From Rhizobium sp. BK196 (GTDB lineage: Bacteria > Pseudomonadota > Alphaproteobacteria > Rhizobiales > Rhizobiaceae), in contig NZ_JACHZB010000005.1 in NCBI RefSeq assembly GCF_014193255.1, positions 124,001-188,000 of the forward strand: 64,000 bases of DNA, in the 5' to 3' direction. A model generated the notes under the pieces. The model was not told where the DNA came from, made no database searches, and saw nothing but the letters and a program-made list of their open reading frames with translations. Both the position numbers and the translations under genes were made by a program. Positions 48,400 through 57,819 of the stretch are shown in pieces (position 1 is the stretch's first letter; every line of letters starts with the position of its first letter).

Positions 48400-48653
48400 G
48401 GGTTCTGTTCAAACCTTGTTTGTGCTTCTGCCAATTCTCGAAGTTCGAGACGATTTTCAATACGATCGAGGCGCTGGTCGTGACGCGACGGGACACCGTA
48501 GATATTATGGATGTCTTGCTGCATCGAAATCATTGTGCCGCGCATTGCGTTGAGTTCGGCTTTAATCTCGTTCTGGCCATCTTTAATGCCCGAAATATCC
48601 GCATGCATGCGCTTCAGCGACTCATGCATCAGCTCTTGGGGTACTTCAGTCAT
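48396..48653 (-). CDS. Small coiled-coil protein between purS and purQ
   Basis: An 85-residue, highly charged, probably all-helical protein ([20 protein letters not shown], then [12 protein letters not shown] and [18 protein letters not shown]). Heptad-like spacing suggests a coiled coil. The four-base ATGA overlap with purQ and 19-base spacing from purS indicate one operon. I do not know a function; a link to the FGAM synthase complex is only a guess from position. Confidence 0.7.
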   Translation of the reverse strand: MTEVPQELMHESLKRMHADISGIKDGQNEIKAELNAMRGTMISMQQDIHNIYGVPSRHDQRLDRIENRLELRELAEAQTRFEQNP

Positions 48654-48672
48654 TGGTCACTCGCCACAACCC

Positions 48673-48915
48673 TTAGTCGAGAGAAATAGTATAGTTCTCG
48701 ATGACCGTATTGGCGAGCAGCTTCTCGCACATGGCCTTGAGGTCCGCCTCAGCCTTGGCCTTATCAGTGCCTTCGAGCTCCAGGTCGAAGACCTTGCCCT
48801 GGCGGACATGGCCGACGCCGCCGAAGCCGAGGGCGCCGAGCGCGCCTTCGATGGCCTTGCCCTGAGGATCGAGAACGCCGTTTTTCAGCGTGACGGTGAC
48901 GCGAGCCTTGATCAC
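48673..48915 (-). CDS. purS: Phosphoribosylformylglycinamidine synthase subunit PurS
   Basis: An 80-residue PurS: KARVTVTLKNGVLDPQGKAI, GFGGVGHVRQGKVFDLEL, ENYTISL. It bridges PurL and PurQ in the three-part FGAM synthase. The start is GTG 48915, preceded by AGGGAAAAA. It begins 16 bases after purC. Confidence 0.95.
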   Translation of the reverse strand: MIKARVTVTLKNGVLDPQGKAIEGALGALGFGGVGHVRQGKVFDLELEGTDKAKAEADLKAMCEKLLANTVIENYTISLD

Positions 48916-48931
48916 TTGTTTTTCCCTGCTT

Positions 48932-49696
48932 TTACTTAACCAGAACGGGGCCGGTGCCGCGCACGGGCTCGTTTTCATTGATGATGCCGAGACGGCGCGC
49001 AACTTCGGAATAGGCTTCCAGCAGACCGCCCATATCGCGGCGGAAGAGGTCCTTGTCCATCTTCTTGTGGGTCTCGATATCCCAGAGGCGGCAGCTGTCC
49101 GGCGAGATCTCGTCAGCCAGAATGATGCGCATCATGTCGCCTTCGAAGAGACGGCCGCATTCGATCTTGAAATCGACGAGCTGAATGCCGACACCGAGGA
49201 AAAGGCCGGTCATGAAGTCGTTGACGCGGATGGCGAGCGCCATGATGTCGTCGAGCTCGGCCGGATTTGCCCATCCGAAGGCTGTAATGTGCTCTTCGGA
49301 GACCATCGGGTCTTCGAGCGCGTCGGACTTGTAATAGAATTCGATAATCGAACGCGGCAGAACCACGCCTTCCTCGATGCCGAGGCGCTTGGCGAGCGAG
49401 CCGGCGGCAACGTTGCGCACGACGATCTCGAGCGGGATCATCTCCACTTCTTTGATCAGCTGCTCACGCATGTTGAGCCGGCGGATGAAGTGGGTGGGAA
49501 TGCCGATCTTATTCAGATGGCTGAAGATATATTCAGAAATACGGTTGTTGAGGACGCCCTTGCCATCAATGACTTCGTGTTTCTTCTTGTTGAAAGCAGT
49601 GGCATCATCCTTGAAGAACTGGATCAGCGTGCCCGGTTCAGGTCCTTCATACAGAATCTTTGCCTTGCCCTCGTAGATACGGCGGCGACGGTTCAT
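48932..49696 (-). CDS. purC: SAICAR synthase
   Basis: PurC joins CAIR and aspartate to give SAICAR in purine synthesis. The 254-residue protein starts [16 protein letters not shown] and contains [40 protein letters not shown] and DFKIECGR. It is the first gene of the purC-purS-small gene-purQ-lipoprotein cluster. Confidence 0.97.
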   Translation of the reverse strand: MNRRRRIYEGKAKILYEGPEPGTLIQFFKDDATAFNKKKHEVIDGKGVLNNRISEYIFSHLNKIGIPTHFIRRLNMREQLIKEVEMIPLEIVVRNVAAGSLAKRLGIEEGVVLPRSIIEFYYKSDALEDPMVSEEHITAFGWANPAELDDIMALAIRVNDFMTGLFLGVGIQLVDFKIECGRLFEGDMMRIILADEISPDSCRLWDIETHKKMDKDLFRRDMGGLLEAYSEVARRLGIINENEPVRGTGPVLVK

Positions 49697-49927
49697 TGTG
49701 GTTATTCTCTAGTTGTTGGCGCCCTTGGGATGGCGCGCGTGGATCGATCTCGTGGCGTCCCCTTAAAGGAAAAGAGAGAGTTTCACAATCCGCCTGTCAC
49801 TCCTTCCCCGGTTTCCGGCCTTGGGCGGGAAAACCGCAAAGAGAATCGAAATCTTGCCAAGAGAAGACTACCGCCTTTTTCTTTAGGGTGGAATGAAGGC
49901 AAAATCTCGGAAGGGTTATACAGGTCT

Positions 49928-50224
49928 TTATCGGGAGGCTGTTTTGGAGACGGGATGGCCCATGGAATGGCGCAGATTCGCCTTCAGCGCGCGAGCCTCG
50001 CCCTCTGGCTGCCGCCAGCTTTCGCCACGGATGAAAGCCGGGAGCTGCAGGCCGGACATCGGCCGGGCGAGCGCATAGCCCTGCAGCATGTCGCAGCCGA
50101 GCTCCTGCAGGATGCGGACGTGATCGGCGGTCTCGACACCTTCTGCGGTAACGAGAATATTCAGCGAGCGACCAATCTCGATGATGGAGCGCACGAGCTT
50201 TCGCTGCTCGGCCGACTGCGGCAA
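49928..50224 (-). pseudogene. Truncated EAL-domain (c-di-GMP phosphodiesterase) remnant
   Basis: About 98 residues corresponding to the end of an EAL domain: IIEIGRSLNILVTAEGVET, HVRILQELGCDMLQGYALARPM, then a short natural-looking tail and stop. An in-frame TAA just upstream cuts off the rest. The EAL, DDFGTG and catalytic residues of the domain are all missing, so it cannot be an active phosphodiesterase. It is the 3' end of a lost GGDEF/EAL gene. Confidence 0.8.
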
Positions 50225-50279
50225 GTGTGCTTAGAAAGCGATAGCTAATCCGCTGGAAACGCAGGATTTTTCGGCTTTC

Positions 50280-50834
50280 TCAGCCGGGGAGACGGCTGAG
50301 AAACTGGGCAAAGACCATCGTGCCTTCAGGCCAGGGGCCGTGACCGGATTCGGCATTGATGTGACCGGACTCGCCGGCATCCACGAGAAAGGAGCCCCAG
50401 CTGTTGGCAATGTCGTCGGCATGCTCATAAGTCCCGAAGGGATCGTTGCGGCTGGCGACCGTAATCGACGGAAAGGGCAGGGGATCGCGCGGGTAGGGGC
50501 CGAAAGTCATGAGATGTTTCGGGCGGATATCCGGATTGGCAACATCGGGCGGCGCCACGAAGAAGGCGCCGGCAACGCGCTTTTGAAACAGCGGGATTGC
50601 ATGGATTACCGAAGGCACCCCTAGGGAATGGGCGACGAGCACGACGGGGCGCGTGGAGGCGTTTACCGCTTCGGCGATGCGGGCGGTCCAGTCCTCACGC
50701 ACAGGCTTGGACCATTCCGCCTGTTCGACGCGGCGCGCAGTGCTGAGCTTTGCTTCCCAACGGCTCTGCCAATGGTCGGGACCGGAATTGGTATAGCCGG
50801 GAATGATGAGGATATCTGCGTCTGAAGCTTTCAT
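50280..50834 (-). CDS. RBBP9/YdeN-family serine hydrolase
   Basis: A 184-residue small alpha/beta hydrolase: IIPGYTNSGPDHWQSRWE at the start, the nucleophile Ser in VVLVAHSLGV, an Asp in ASRNDPFG and the His in ESGHINAESGHGPWPEG. These complete a Ser-Asp-His triad. Substrates of this family are mostly unknown. It lies downstream of nothing on the same strand and is divergent from the DUF2189 gene. Confidence 0.9.
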   Translation of the reverse strand: MKASDADILIIPGYTNSGPDHWQSRWEAKLSTARRVEQAEWSKPVREDWTARIAEAVNASTRPVVLVAHSLGVPSVIHAIPLFQKRVAGAFFVAPPDVANPDIRPKHLMTFGPYPRDPLPFPSITVASRNDPFGTYEHADDIANSWGSFLVDAGESGHINAESGHGPWPEGTMVFAQFLSRLPG

Positions 50835-50995
50835 GGTGCCGCCGATGTGAGAAAGCTTAACCGTGATGTCAAGGGAAAGAGCGACTTAGCTCAAAAAATT
50901 TGCTAGAGTGGCCTTATGCCGGTTGCGTTCTCGTGTCGGCCCCTTGTTGCCGACACAATCGCCTCCGGCTCATCTTGGCTGAGGAGGAGAAAGCC

Positions 50996-51799
50996 ATGAC
51001 GACATTTCATGTCATGACGGGCGCCGGCGATAGCTTCGCACGGCCCGTAGTCAACAGGATCGGCATAGCCGACGTCTTCGACGCGCTCAGGCTCGGTTTC
51101 GAGGATTTCCGCGAGAAGCCTTCGCATTACGTCTTCCTGTGTCTCATGTATCCGATCGCCGGCATCTTCCTGACGATGCTGACCTCGGGCGCCAATCTCG
51201 CACCGATGGTCTTTCCGCTGATGTCGGGTTTCGTGCTGATCGGCCCGATCGCCGCGATCGGTCTTTATGAAATCAGCCGCCGGCGCGAGGCCGGGCTCGA
51301 TACTTCCTGGAAACATGCGCTCGACGTTCGCCATTCGCCGGCTTTGCCGTCGATAATCGCCGTCGGCCTCCTGCTGTTTGGTATCTTCACTGTCTGGCTG
51401 GTCACGGCGCAGACCATCTATACGAACTTTCTCGGCGAAGTTTTCCCGCGCTCCATGTCGCTTTTTCTGCAGCAGGTATTCGCTACGCCCGAAGGCATGC
51501 AACTCATCCTTTGGGGCAATCTGACCGGCCTTGGCTTTGCCCTCGTCGTTCTGGCGATTACAGTCGTGACTTTCCCGATGCTGCTCGACAGGGATTGCGG
51601 AGCGGTGGCCGCGATGGTCGCCTCGATCCGGGCGACTTTCGTCAATCCGATACCGGTATTGCTCTGGGGCCTGATCGTTGCCGCGTCGCTCGTCATCGGT
51701 ACGATCCCGCTCTTTATCGGCCTCGCACTCGTCATCCCGATCCTCGGCCATGCGACCTGGCATCTTTACCGAAAACTCATTGCCCGCGAAGCCATGTGA
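50996..51799 (+). CDS. DUF2189 integral membrane protein
   Basis: A 267-residue protein with about six membrane helices. Conserved features include ALRLGFEDFREKPSHYVF before helix 1 and GLYEISRRREAG after helix 2, as in DUF2189 proteins. Function unknown. ATG 50996 follows GAGGAGGAG; an in-frame GTG or ATG further upstream lacks such a site. Confidence 0.88.
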   Translation: MTTFHVMTGAGDSFARPVVNRIGIADVFDALRLGFEDFREKPSHYVFLCLMYPIAGIFLTMLTSGANLAPMVFPLMSGFVLIGPIAAIGLYEISRRREAGLDTSWKHALDVRHSPALPSIIAVGLLLFGIFTVWLVTAQTIYTNFLGEVFPRSMSLFLQQVFATPEGMQLILWGNLTGLGFALVVLAITVVTFPMLLDRDCGAVAAMVASIRATFVNPIPVLLWGLIVAASLVIGTIPLFIGLALVIPILGHATWHLYRKLIAREAM

Positions 51800-51915
51800 A
51801 GACAGCGCCCCTGGGGGTATCGCGAATTCGCGATACCCCGAATTTCTATAGGACCTGGAACTTCGCAGCCCTTCTTGGAGTTTGTTTTGCGCCGACTTCG
51901 AAGGAGGATTTCCAG

Positions 51916-52386
51916 GTGACCATGCGCCACGCGTTTGCCAGCTTCGCATCCAAGATATCGGAGTGGGCAGGCACGCCGGTGACCTTCATTCTGGCACTTA
52001 TCGCCGTCGTCATCTGGGCTGCTCTCGGCCCTGTCTTCGATTATTCCGAAACCTGGCAACTGGTGATCAACACCGGCACGACGATCATTACCTTCCTGAT
52101 GGTCTTCGTGCTTCAGAATGCGCAGACACGCGATACGCGGGCCATCCAGGCGAAGCTCAACGAAATCATTCTAACGAGCCACGCCGAGAACCGCTTCATC
52201 GGCATCGAAAACCTCGATGAGGAGGAACTCAAGCATCTCGACCGCCTGGTGGCCAAGGCGGCCAAAGGTCGGGGCGAGACCGAAGCCTGCAAGATATCGG
52301 ATGAGAGTGCCGAAAAATCGCCTGCAAAACGCGAACCGAGAAAACGCAAGCCGCCTGTCGGTTCCACATCGCGCAAGCGGAAATGA
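51916..52386 (+). CDS. Low-affinity iron permease family protein
   Basis: A 156-residue protein with two membrane helices (about 17-37 and 47-67): GTPVTFILALIAVVIWAALG, NTGTTIITFLMVFVLQNAQ. RDTRAIQAKLNEII and a Lys/Arg-rich tail follow. This matches the bacterial 'low affinity Fe/Cu permease' family (Fet4-like fragment), though true transport activity is unproven for such short proteins. The start is GTG 51916 with AAGGAGG eight bases upstream. It is convergent with purB. Confidence 0.85.
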   Translation: MTMRHAFASFASKISEWAGTPVTFILALIAVVIWAALGPVFDYSETWQLVINTGTTIITFLMVFVLQNAQTRDTRAIQAKLNEIILTSHAENRFIGIENLDEEELKHLDRLVAKAAKGRGETEACKISDESAEKSPAKREPRKRKPPVGSTSRKRK

Positions 52387-52412
52387 AAACGGCGCCTCGC
52401 GGGCGCCGTTTC
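52387..52412. terminator. Bidirectional terminator between iron-permease-like gene and purB
   Basis: AAACGGCGCC and GGCGCCGTTT make a perfect 10-bp stem around TCGCG, starting at the stop codon of the plus-strand gene. A-rich and T-rich flanks let it serve both directions. Confidence 0.8.
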
Positions 52413-52419
52413 GTGCCGA

Positions 52420-53727
52420 TCAGGCTTCGCCGAAGACGCGGCGGAAGATCGTGTCGACGTGCTTGGTATGATAACCGAGATCGAATTTTTCGCGGAGATC
52501 GGCCTCCGACAGTGCAGCACGCACTTCGGGGTCGGCCAGCAATTCCTCAAGGAAATCCTTGCCCTGTTCCCAGACCTTCATGGCGTTGCGCTGCACGAGG
52601 CGATAGGCATCCTCGCGGGAGGTGCCTGCCTGCGTCAGCGCCAGAAGAACGCGCTGCGAATGAACAAGGCCGCGGAACTTGTCGAGGTTCTTCATCATGT
52701 TCTCGGGGTAGACCACGAGCTTTTCGATGACGCCGGCTAGACGGTTCAGCGCGAAGTCGAGCGTGATGGTCGTATCCGGGCCGATGGCCCGCTCGACACT
52801 CGAATGGCTGATGTCACGCTCATGCCAGAGCGCCACGTTTTCCATGGCGGGTACGACCGACATGCGCACGAGACGGGCAAGGCCGGTCAGGTTTTCGGTC
52901 AGGACCGGGTTGCGCTTGTGCGGCATGGCGGACGAGCCCTTCTGGCCCGGCGAGAAGAACTCTTCCGCCTCCAGCACTTCGGTGCGCTGCATGTGGCGGA
53001 TTTCGATGGCGACGTTTTCGATCGACGAGCCGATGACGCCAAGCGTGGCGAAGAACATGGCATGACGGTCGCGCGGGATGACCTGTGTGGAGACCGGCTC
53101 CGGAACGAGACCGAGTGCTGCGCAGACGTGTTCTTCAACAACAGGATCGATATTGGCGAAGGTACCGACAGCGCCGGAGATGGCGCCGGTCGCGATTTCC
53201 GCTCGGGCGGCAACGAGGCGGGCGCGGTTGCGGCTCATCTCGGCATAGAAGCGCGCGAAGGTCAGGCCCATCGTCGTCGGCTCGGCATGGATGCCGTGGC
53301 TGCGGCCGATGCGGATCGTATCCCTGTGCTCGAAAGCGCGCGTCTTCAGCGCTGTCAGAACACGGTCGATGTCGGCGAGCAGGATATCGGCGGCACGCAC
53401 GAGCTGGATGTTGAACGTTGTGTCGAGCACGTCCGAGGACGTCATGCCCTGATGGACGAAGCGGGCGTCCGGGCCGACGATTTCGGCAAGGTGCGTCAGG
53501 AAGGCGATGACGTCATGTTTGGTGACGGCCTCGATCTCATCGATGCGGGCAACGTCGAAGGTCGCCTTACCGCCTTTTTCCCAGATGGTGGCGGCGGCCG
53601 ATTTCGGGATCACACCAAGGTCTGCCAGCGCGTCGCAGGCATGGGCCTCGATCTCGAACCAGATGCGGAATTTGGTTTCGGGAGACCAGATGGCGACCAT
53701 CTCGGGCCGGGAATAACGAGGGATCAT
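52420..53727 (-). CDS. purB: Adenylosuccinate lyase
   Basis: PurB catalyses two fumarate-releasing steps in purine synthesis. The 435-residue protein of the fumarase/aspartase superfamily has MTSSDVLDTTFNIQLV, SHGIHAEPTTMGLTFARFY and the superfamily signature GSSAMPHKRNPVL. The stop is eight bases past a shared terminator. It lies 62 bases downstream of a small membrane-protein gene in a same-strand run with rpe. Confidence 0.97.
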   Translation of the reverse strand: MIPRYSRPEMVAIWSPETKFRIWFEIEAHACDALADLGVIPKSAAATIWEKGGKATFDVARIDEIEAVTKHDVIAFLTHLAEIVGPDARFVHQGMTSSDVLDTTFNIQLVRAADILLADIDRVLTALKTRAFEHRDTIRIGRSHGIHAEPTTMGLTFARFYAEMSRNRARLVAARAEIATGAISGAVGTFANIDPVVEEHVCAALGLVPEPVSTQVIPRDRHAMFFATLGVIGSSIENVAIEIRHMQRTEVLEAEEFFSPGQKGSSAMPHKRNPVLTENLTGLARLVRMSVVPAMENVALWHERDISHSSVERAIGPDTTITLDFALNRLAGVIEKLVVYPENMMKNLDKFRGLVHSQRVLLALTQAGTSREDAYRLVQRNAMKVWEQGKDFLEELLADPEVRAALSEADLREKFDLGYHTKHVDTIFRRVFGEA

Positions 53728-53789
53728 GGGCGAGCGCCTTCATTTCGTGACAGTAGCTGCGGCCCCTGTAGCAAAGACGGCCGGCAATC

Positions 53790-54275
53790 TCAACGCATGC
53801 GTTTGGCAAGAGCCAGGCTAGTGGCAAAAAGACAGGCCAGTCCGAGGGGTAAAAACAGCCCCAAGCCAAGGACGAGGAACTGATAAATGGCGCTGGCGCC
53901 GGTAAAGACAAACTGGAACATCCAGATGACCGAGCCGAACGGCGAATGCCAGCGGGAATAGAAAATCCGGTAGTCCATGGCGAAGAGAAAGGCCGTCATC
54001 AGGACCGTGCCCATCGTCAGCACCAGGAAGAATGCGGCAAAACGCGCCTCTACCTGATGACCGAGCGCAAGATAGCGCCCGGCAAGCAAGTTGAAGGGCC
54101 AGGAAAGCAGTCCCCCGCCGAAATAGAGGATAGCGAGATCGAGCACATGGCTCGTCTCCCATCCGTTGCGCAGATAGAGGCCTACGATGGCCGAGAGCAG
54201 CATCTGAATGCCCCAGAGCGGGGCGCCGATGAAAAGTTCTGATAAGGACGGCCATGCCGCCCGAAGACGGTTCAT
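53790..54275 (-). CDS. Small integral membrane protein of unknown function
   Basis: A 161-residue protein with four predicted membrane helices (about 14-33, 45-62, 74-95 and 120-150). The open frame continues upstream to 54422, but ATG 54275 is just two bases after the DUF2259 stop, consistent with translational coupling. No family recognised. Confidence 0.7.
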   Translation of the reverse strand: MNRLRAAWPSLSELFIGAPLWGIQMLLSAIVGLYLRNGWETSHVLDLAILYFGGGLLSWPFNLLAGRYLALGHQVEARFAAFFLVLTMGTVLMTAFLFAMDYRIFYSRWHSPFGSVIWMFQFVFTGASAIYQFLVLGLGLFLPLGLACLFATSLALAKRMR

Positions 54276-54277
54276 TC

Positions 54278-55006
54278 TCAGGGGTGAACCGGAACGGCGA
54301 TCCAGCGGCCGTTGCGACCGTCCGGAGAGGCGCTCAGCGCCAGGATGAGGGCGATATGGACAGGCTTGCCCGATTCCGGCTGATAGACGAGGGCGCCGCC
54401 CATGCGATATTCCACCGGGCATCCACGGTCCGCCGGGATTGTCTTGTCTTCGTGGACGAGTTGGCGGTTCGGTGCGCCGTCCTTCTCGATGAGCTGCAGC
54501 GTAAAGCCAACGACGTGGTTCAGGCCCTTGCAGGCATCTGGCCTCGCGACCTGGGCATCGCCCAGCAGCAGCGTGTAGGCTCCGCGCGCCGGGCCGTCGG
54601 TTGCAAGCGTCGTATAGCGGATCGTTTTCATCGGTGAGCCGAGCTCGGTCGGCGGGTTGAAGGCGGCGATAAGGCCGGGATTGGTCAAAAGGTTGTACTT
54701 ATCCATCTGCTGGCGGGCTGCCGTCAGATTCTGGCGGCGTGCCTTGGACAGATCGGCATCCTTGTCGGTCAGTTCCAGATGAAAGGGCGTGCCCTCGATA
54801 TCGGCGCCGGTGTCGGTATCGATGAAATAAGTATCCGAATAGGGGACCTTGCCATCCTTCATGCCGAATTCCTGGAAGGCAAAGACCTTGCCGTCGGCGG
54901 AAAAGCCGACAGGTTGCATATTCGCGATATCGCCGGCAAAGGCCGTGGCGGCCATACCGGTCAGCAAGGCAGCGAAAAACCCGCCCATGACCATGCGCTT
55001 CGTCAT
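54278..55006 (-). CDS. DUF2259 predicted secreted protein
   Basis: A 242-residue periplasmic protein with a signal peptide (cleavage near AFAGD, residue 25). The mature part starts IANMQPVGFSADGKVFAFQEFG and contains DGRNGRWIAVP at its end, as in DUF2259 proteins. Function unknown. Its ATG shares one base with the rpe stop (TGATG), so it is translationally coupled to rpe. Confidence 0.85.
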   Translation of the reverse strand: MTKRMVMGGFFAALLTGMAATAFAGDIANMQPVGFSADGKVFAFQEFGMKDGKVPYSDTYFIDTDTGADIEGTPFHLELTDKDADLSKARRQNLTAARQQMDKYNLLTNPGLIAAFNPPTELGSPMKTIRYTTLATDGPARGAYTLLLGDAQVARPDACKGLNHVVGFTLQLIEKDGAPNRQLVHEDKTIPADRGCPVEYRMGGALVYQPESGKPVHIALILALSASPDGRNGRWIAVPVHP

Positions 55007-55683
55007 CAGCGCGCTCCCTCAGCCGCGTTGCGAAGGGCTGATATCGCCTGGCGATAGGCCTCGGCCGAGCCGCCCTTGAAAATTGCCGATCCGGCGACGA
55101 GCACATTGCCGCCGGCCTTAGCCACGGCAGGCGCGGTATCGACCGTCACGCCACCGTCCACTTCAAGCTCGATTGGGCGGTCACCGATCAGTGACTTTGC
55201 CGCTGCGATCTTGTCTACCATTGCCGGAATGAATTTCTGGCCGCCGAAACCGGGGTTGACTGACATAATGAGAATGAGGTCGACATCGTCAAGCACGTTC
55301 TCGACGACCGAGAGCGGCGTTGCCGGATTGAGGGTGACGCCGACCTTCTTGCCGAGATGGCGGATCGTCTGCAGCGAACGGTGCAGGTGCGGTCCGGCCT
55401 CTGCATGCACGGTGATCCGGTCACAGCCAGCCTTCGCAAAAGCCTCGAGATAGGGATCGGCAGGCGAGATCATCAGGTGGCAGTCGAAGGTCGCGTCCGT
55501 ATAGGAGCGCAGCGACTTGATGACATCGGGGCCGAACGAAATGTTTGGCACGAAATGACCGTCCATCACGTCAAGATGGATCCAGTCAGCGCCGGCCTCG
55601 GTGACGTTGCGCACTTCCTCGCCGAGCTTTGCAAAATCTGCCGCCAGGATCGATGGGGCGATGCGAATGGGCAGTGTCGTCAT
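55006..55683 (-). CDS. rpe: Ribulose-phosphate 3-epimerase
   Basis: Rpe interconverts ribulose 5-phosphate and xylulose 5-phosphate in the pentose phosphate pathway. The 225-residue TIM barrel has [32 protein letters not shown] (metal His/Asp), [18 protein letters not shown] and EVDGGV. ATG 55683 is preceded by GGAG. It heads a coupled set with DUF2259 and a small membrane protein. Confidence 0.97.
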   Translation of the reverse strand: MTTLPIRIAPSILAADFAKLGEEVRNVTEAGADWIHLDVMDGHFVPNISFGPDVIKSLRSYTDATFDCHLMISPADPYLEAFAKAGCDRITVHAEAGPHLHRSLQTIRHLGKKVGVTLNPATPLSVVENVLDDVDLILIMSVNPGFGGQKFIPAMVDKIAAAKSLIGDRPIELEVDGGVTVDTAPAVAKAGGNVLVAGSAIFKGGSAEAYRQAISALRNAAEGAR

Positions 55684-55741
55684 GATCTCCGTCTCCATCT
55701 CAACCGGAAGCGGCGGACGCCTCGCGGCAAATTTCAATAGG

Positions 55742-56824
55742 TCAGTCTGTCCCATCGGTCGGCGGAACGAATGCATCGCCGCGCCATTCGAGAAGACGGT
55801 AGGGATTTTGTGACAGTTCGTGGGCCGGCGTGAAGGTGACTGGGCCGATCGGCGTATTGAACTGCGTTCCGATGAGCTTTTCTGCCACTGGCTTGCCTTC
55901 GGCCAGCGCCGCCTGCACGGCCTGATCGGCAATCAGCGCGGCCGCGGCTGCCGGCAGGACATAACCTTCCGGCTCGGTTCCGGCTGCGCGCAGGGCCTCG
56001 ACGGTCGCAGCCGCATCCGGCAGAAGCGGATATTCGGGAATGGCAACGGCGCGTACGCCATCCGCCAGCGCGAGCGGCTGGTTTGCAGCGCGCATCGCAT
56101 CGCCGCTCAAAATTCTGAGCGGAATGTTTTCGGCCTTGGCATCACGGGCGATGATGGCGACATCGTTCCTGTCGCCGCCGATGAAGACCTTGGCGGCACC
56201 GGCCCGCTTCAGGCGGCGCACGAGGCCGACCTGCTGTTCCTGTCCCGGCCGGTAGGTGTCGGTGAAAACGGGCTTCAAGCCATTTTCTTCCAGCGCGTTG
56301 CGCACGGCTTCCGTCAGTTCGCGGCCGTGGATCGTGCCGTCCTCGATGAGAGCGATCGGAGACCCCGTCCATTGCTGCAGAATGATTTGGATGACCTTTG
56401 CGGCTTCATCACCATCTTTCGGGCCGAGGCGAAAGAGGGGCCAGCCGTTCTTCAGCGAATCCTCCATGAGGATGCGTGAGCGCACCGACACGGTAACGAC
56501 GGGAATATTGGCGTCCTTCAGCTTCGGCAGGGCGCCTTCCAGCGTCTCGCTGCAGAGGAAGCCGATGGCGATCTGGACCTTGGCGGCGATCAACGCATCG
56601 GCGATCGTCTGGCCGCTATTGTCCTGGCAGGTCTCGTTGACGGGAACGACCGTATTACCCGCCCGCTGGATTTCAAAATTCGCGCCGGCGGAAATCTGGG
56701 CGCCGAGCGAGGCCAAAGTGCCGTCCTGCGGCGCCACGACACCGATCGTCACGCCGGCCGCGCGGCCTTCGGCCGTCAACGCCATGAGCGACAGAAGGGC
56801 GGCTATGACACGCAGGCTCATCAT
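55742..56824 (-). CDS. Periplasmic branched-chain-type substrate-binding protein without transporter partners
   Basis: A 360-residue type I periplasmic binding protein with a signal peptide (cleavage near GRAAG, about 23). It has [59 protein letters not shown] and [10 protein letters not shown]. This resembles LivJ/ABC branched-chain amino-acid receptors, but no permease or ATPase genes are adjacent. It may feed another importer or act as a sensor. The start could be ATG 56824 or 56821; ribosome site weak. It is divergent from the flavin reductase gene. Confidence 0.85.
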   Translation of the reverse strand: MMSLRVIAALLSLMALTAEGRAAGVTIGVVAPQDGTLASLGAQISAGANFEIQRAGNTVVPVNETCQDNSGQTIADALIAAKVQIAIGFLCSETLEGALPKLKDANIPVVTVSVRSRILMEDSLKNGWPLFRLGPKDGDEAAKVIQIILQQWTGSPIALIEDGTIHGRELTEAVRNALEENGLKPVFTDTYRPGQEQQVGLVRRLKRAGAAKVFIGGDRNDVAIIARDAKAENIPLRILSGDAMRAANQPLALADGVRAVAIPEYPLLPDAAATVEALRAAGTEPEGYVLPAAAAALIADQAVQAALAEGKPVAEKLIGTQFNTPIGPVTFTPAHELSQNPYRLLEWRGDAFVPPTDGTD

Positions 56825-56996
56825 GAAAGGTGCAGGTCTCTCGTCTTGTCCATGCCCTTTTATCCGCACGGCGGCAATCGTCAAAGAAAAACAAGCGTGT
56901 TCTGCAGCTTTTAGAGCATGCCATTGTAGAAAAGGTAACCGATGCCCGCCATATTGGTGAAATAACAAAAACAAGACACCGATTGCGGAGAAGCAT

Positions 56997-57491
56997 GTGT
57001 TGAACAGGCAGCATATCGATCCCGGCCTCTATCGCGATGCCATGAGCCGCTACGCCGGCCATGTGCAACTCGTGACGACGGCGCTTGGTGAAGCCCGCCG
57101 TGGCGTCACCATCACGGCTGCCTGCTCGGTGTCCGACAATCCGGCTTCCGTTCTCGTCTGCCTCAACAACACCAATGTGAAGAACGAGATCTTCTGGCGC
57201 AGCGGCATCTTCGCGCTGAACTCGCTCGGCGCCCATCATCAGGGCGTTGCCGATGCCTTTTCAGGCCGCTCGAATCTGGAAAACGAGGATCGCTTTTCGA
57301 GCGCCCGCTTCGAAACGCTGGCGACGGGCGCGCCCGTACTTGCCGATGCACTTGCCGTCTTCGACTGCCGGGTGACCGACATCAAGGAAATGCCGACCCA
57401 TAACGTCCTCTTCGGCGAGGTCGCTGCCGTTCGTTTTACCGAGATCCACCCGGCACTCCTTTATCTGAACCGCGACTATCATACGATATAG
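56997..57491 (+). CDS. Flavin reductase-like (FMN-binding split barrel) protein
   Basis: A 164-residue protein of the HpaC/NtaB flavin reductase family: YRDAMSRYAGHVQLVTT, RGVTITAACSVSDNPASVLV (flavin-binding) and FALNSLGAHHQGVADAFSG. Such proteins supply reduced FMN to two-component monooxygenases; no oxygenase is adjacent. The start is GTG 56997 with GGAG six bases before. Ten bases separate it from the TfoX-like gene. Confidence 0.9.
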   Translation: MLNRQHIDPGLYRDAMSRYAGHVQLVTTALGEARRGVTITAACSVSDNPASVLVCLNNTNVKNEIFWRSGIFALNSLGAHHQGVADAFSGRSNLENEDRFSSARFETLATGAPVLADALAVFDCRVTDIKEMPTHNVLFGEVAAVRFTEIHPALLYLNRDYHTI

Positions 57492-57501
57492 GCCCAGCAA
57501 C

Positions 57502-57819
57502 ATGGACAATGCCGGCATCGAGGAAATGTTTCAATCGCTTGGGCCCGTCACCATCAAGCGCATGTTCGGCGGTAAGGGCATCTACCATCTCGGCCGTATC
57601 CTGGCACTCGAAGTGCGCGACGAAATCCTGCTGAAGGCCGATCAAGAGAGCGCACCGGAATTTGCCGCGGCAGGCGCCAGCCAATGGTTCTACGAGGGCA
57701 AAAAGGGCGCTCCGGTGAAGATGCCCTACTGGAGCATTCCCGACGAAGCCTATGACGACCCCGATGTCATGGCGCGCTGGGTGCGGCTTGCCTACGAAGC
57801 CGCACTGCGGGCCGAATGA
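57502..57819 (+). CDS. TfoX/Sxy N-terminal-domain protein
   Basis: A 105-residue protein that is only a TfoX_N domain: LGPVTIKRMFGGKGIYHLGR, LKADQESAPEF and MPYWSIPDEAYDDPDVMARW. In gammaproteobacteria TfoX/Sxy promotes competence with CRP, but short single-domain versions in rhizobia have no known role. It ends directly against the NUDIX gene on the other strand (stops adjoining). Confidence 0.9.
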   Translation: MDNAGIEEMFQSLGPVTIKRMFGGKGIYHLGRILALEVRDEILLKADQESAPEFAAAGASQWFYEGKKGAPVKMPYWSIPDEAYDDPDVMARWVRLAYEAALRAE

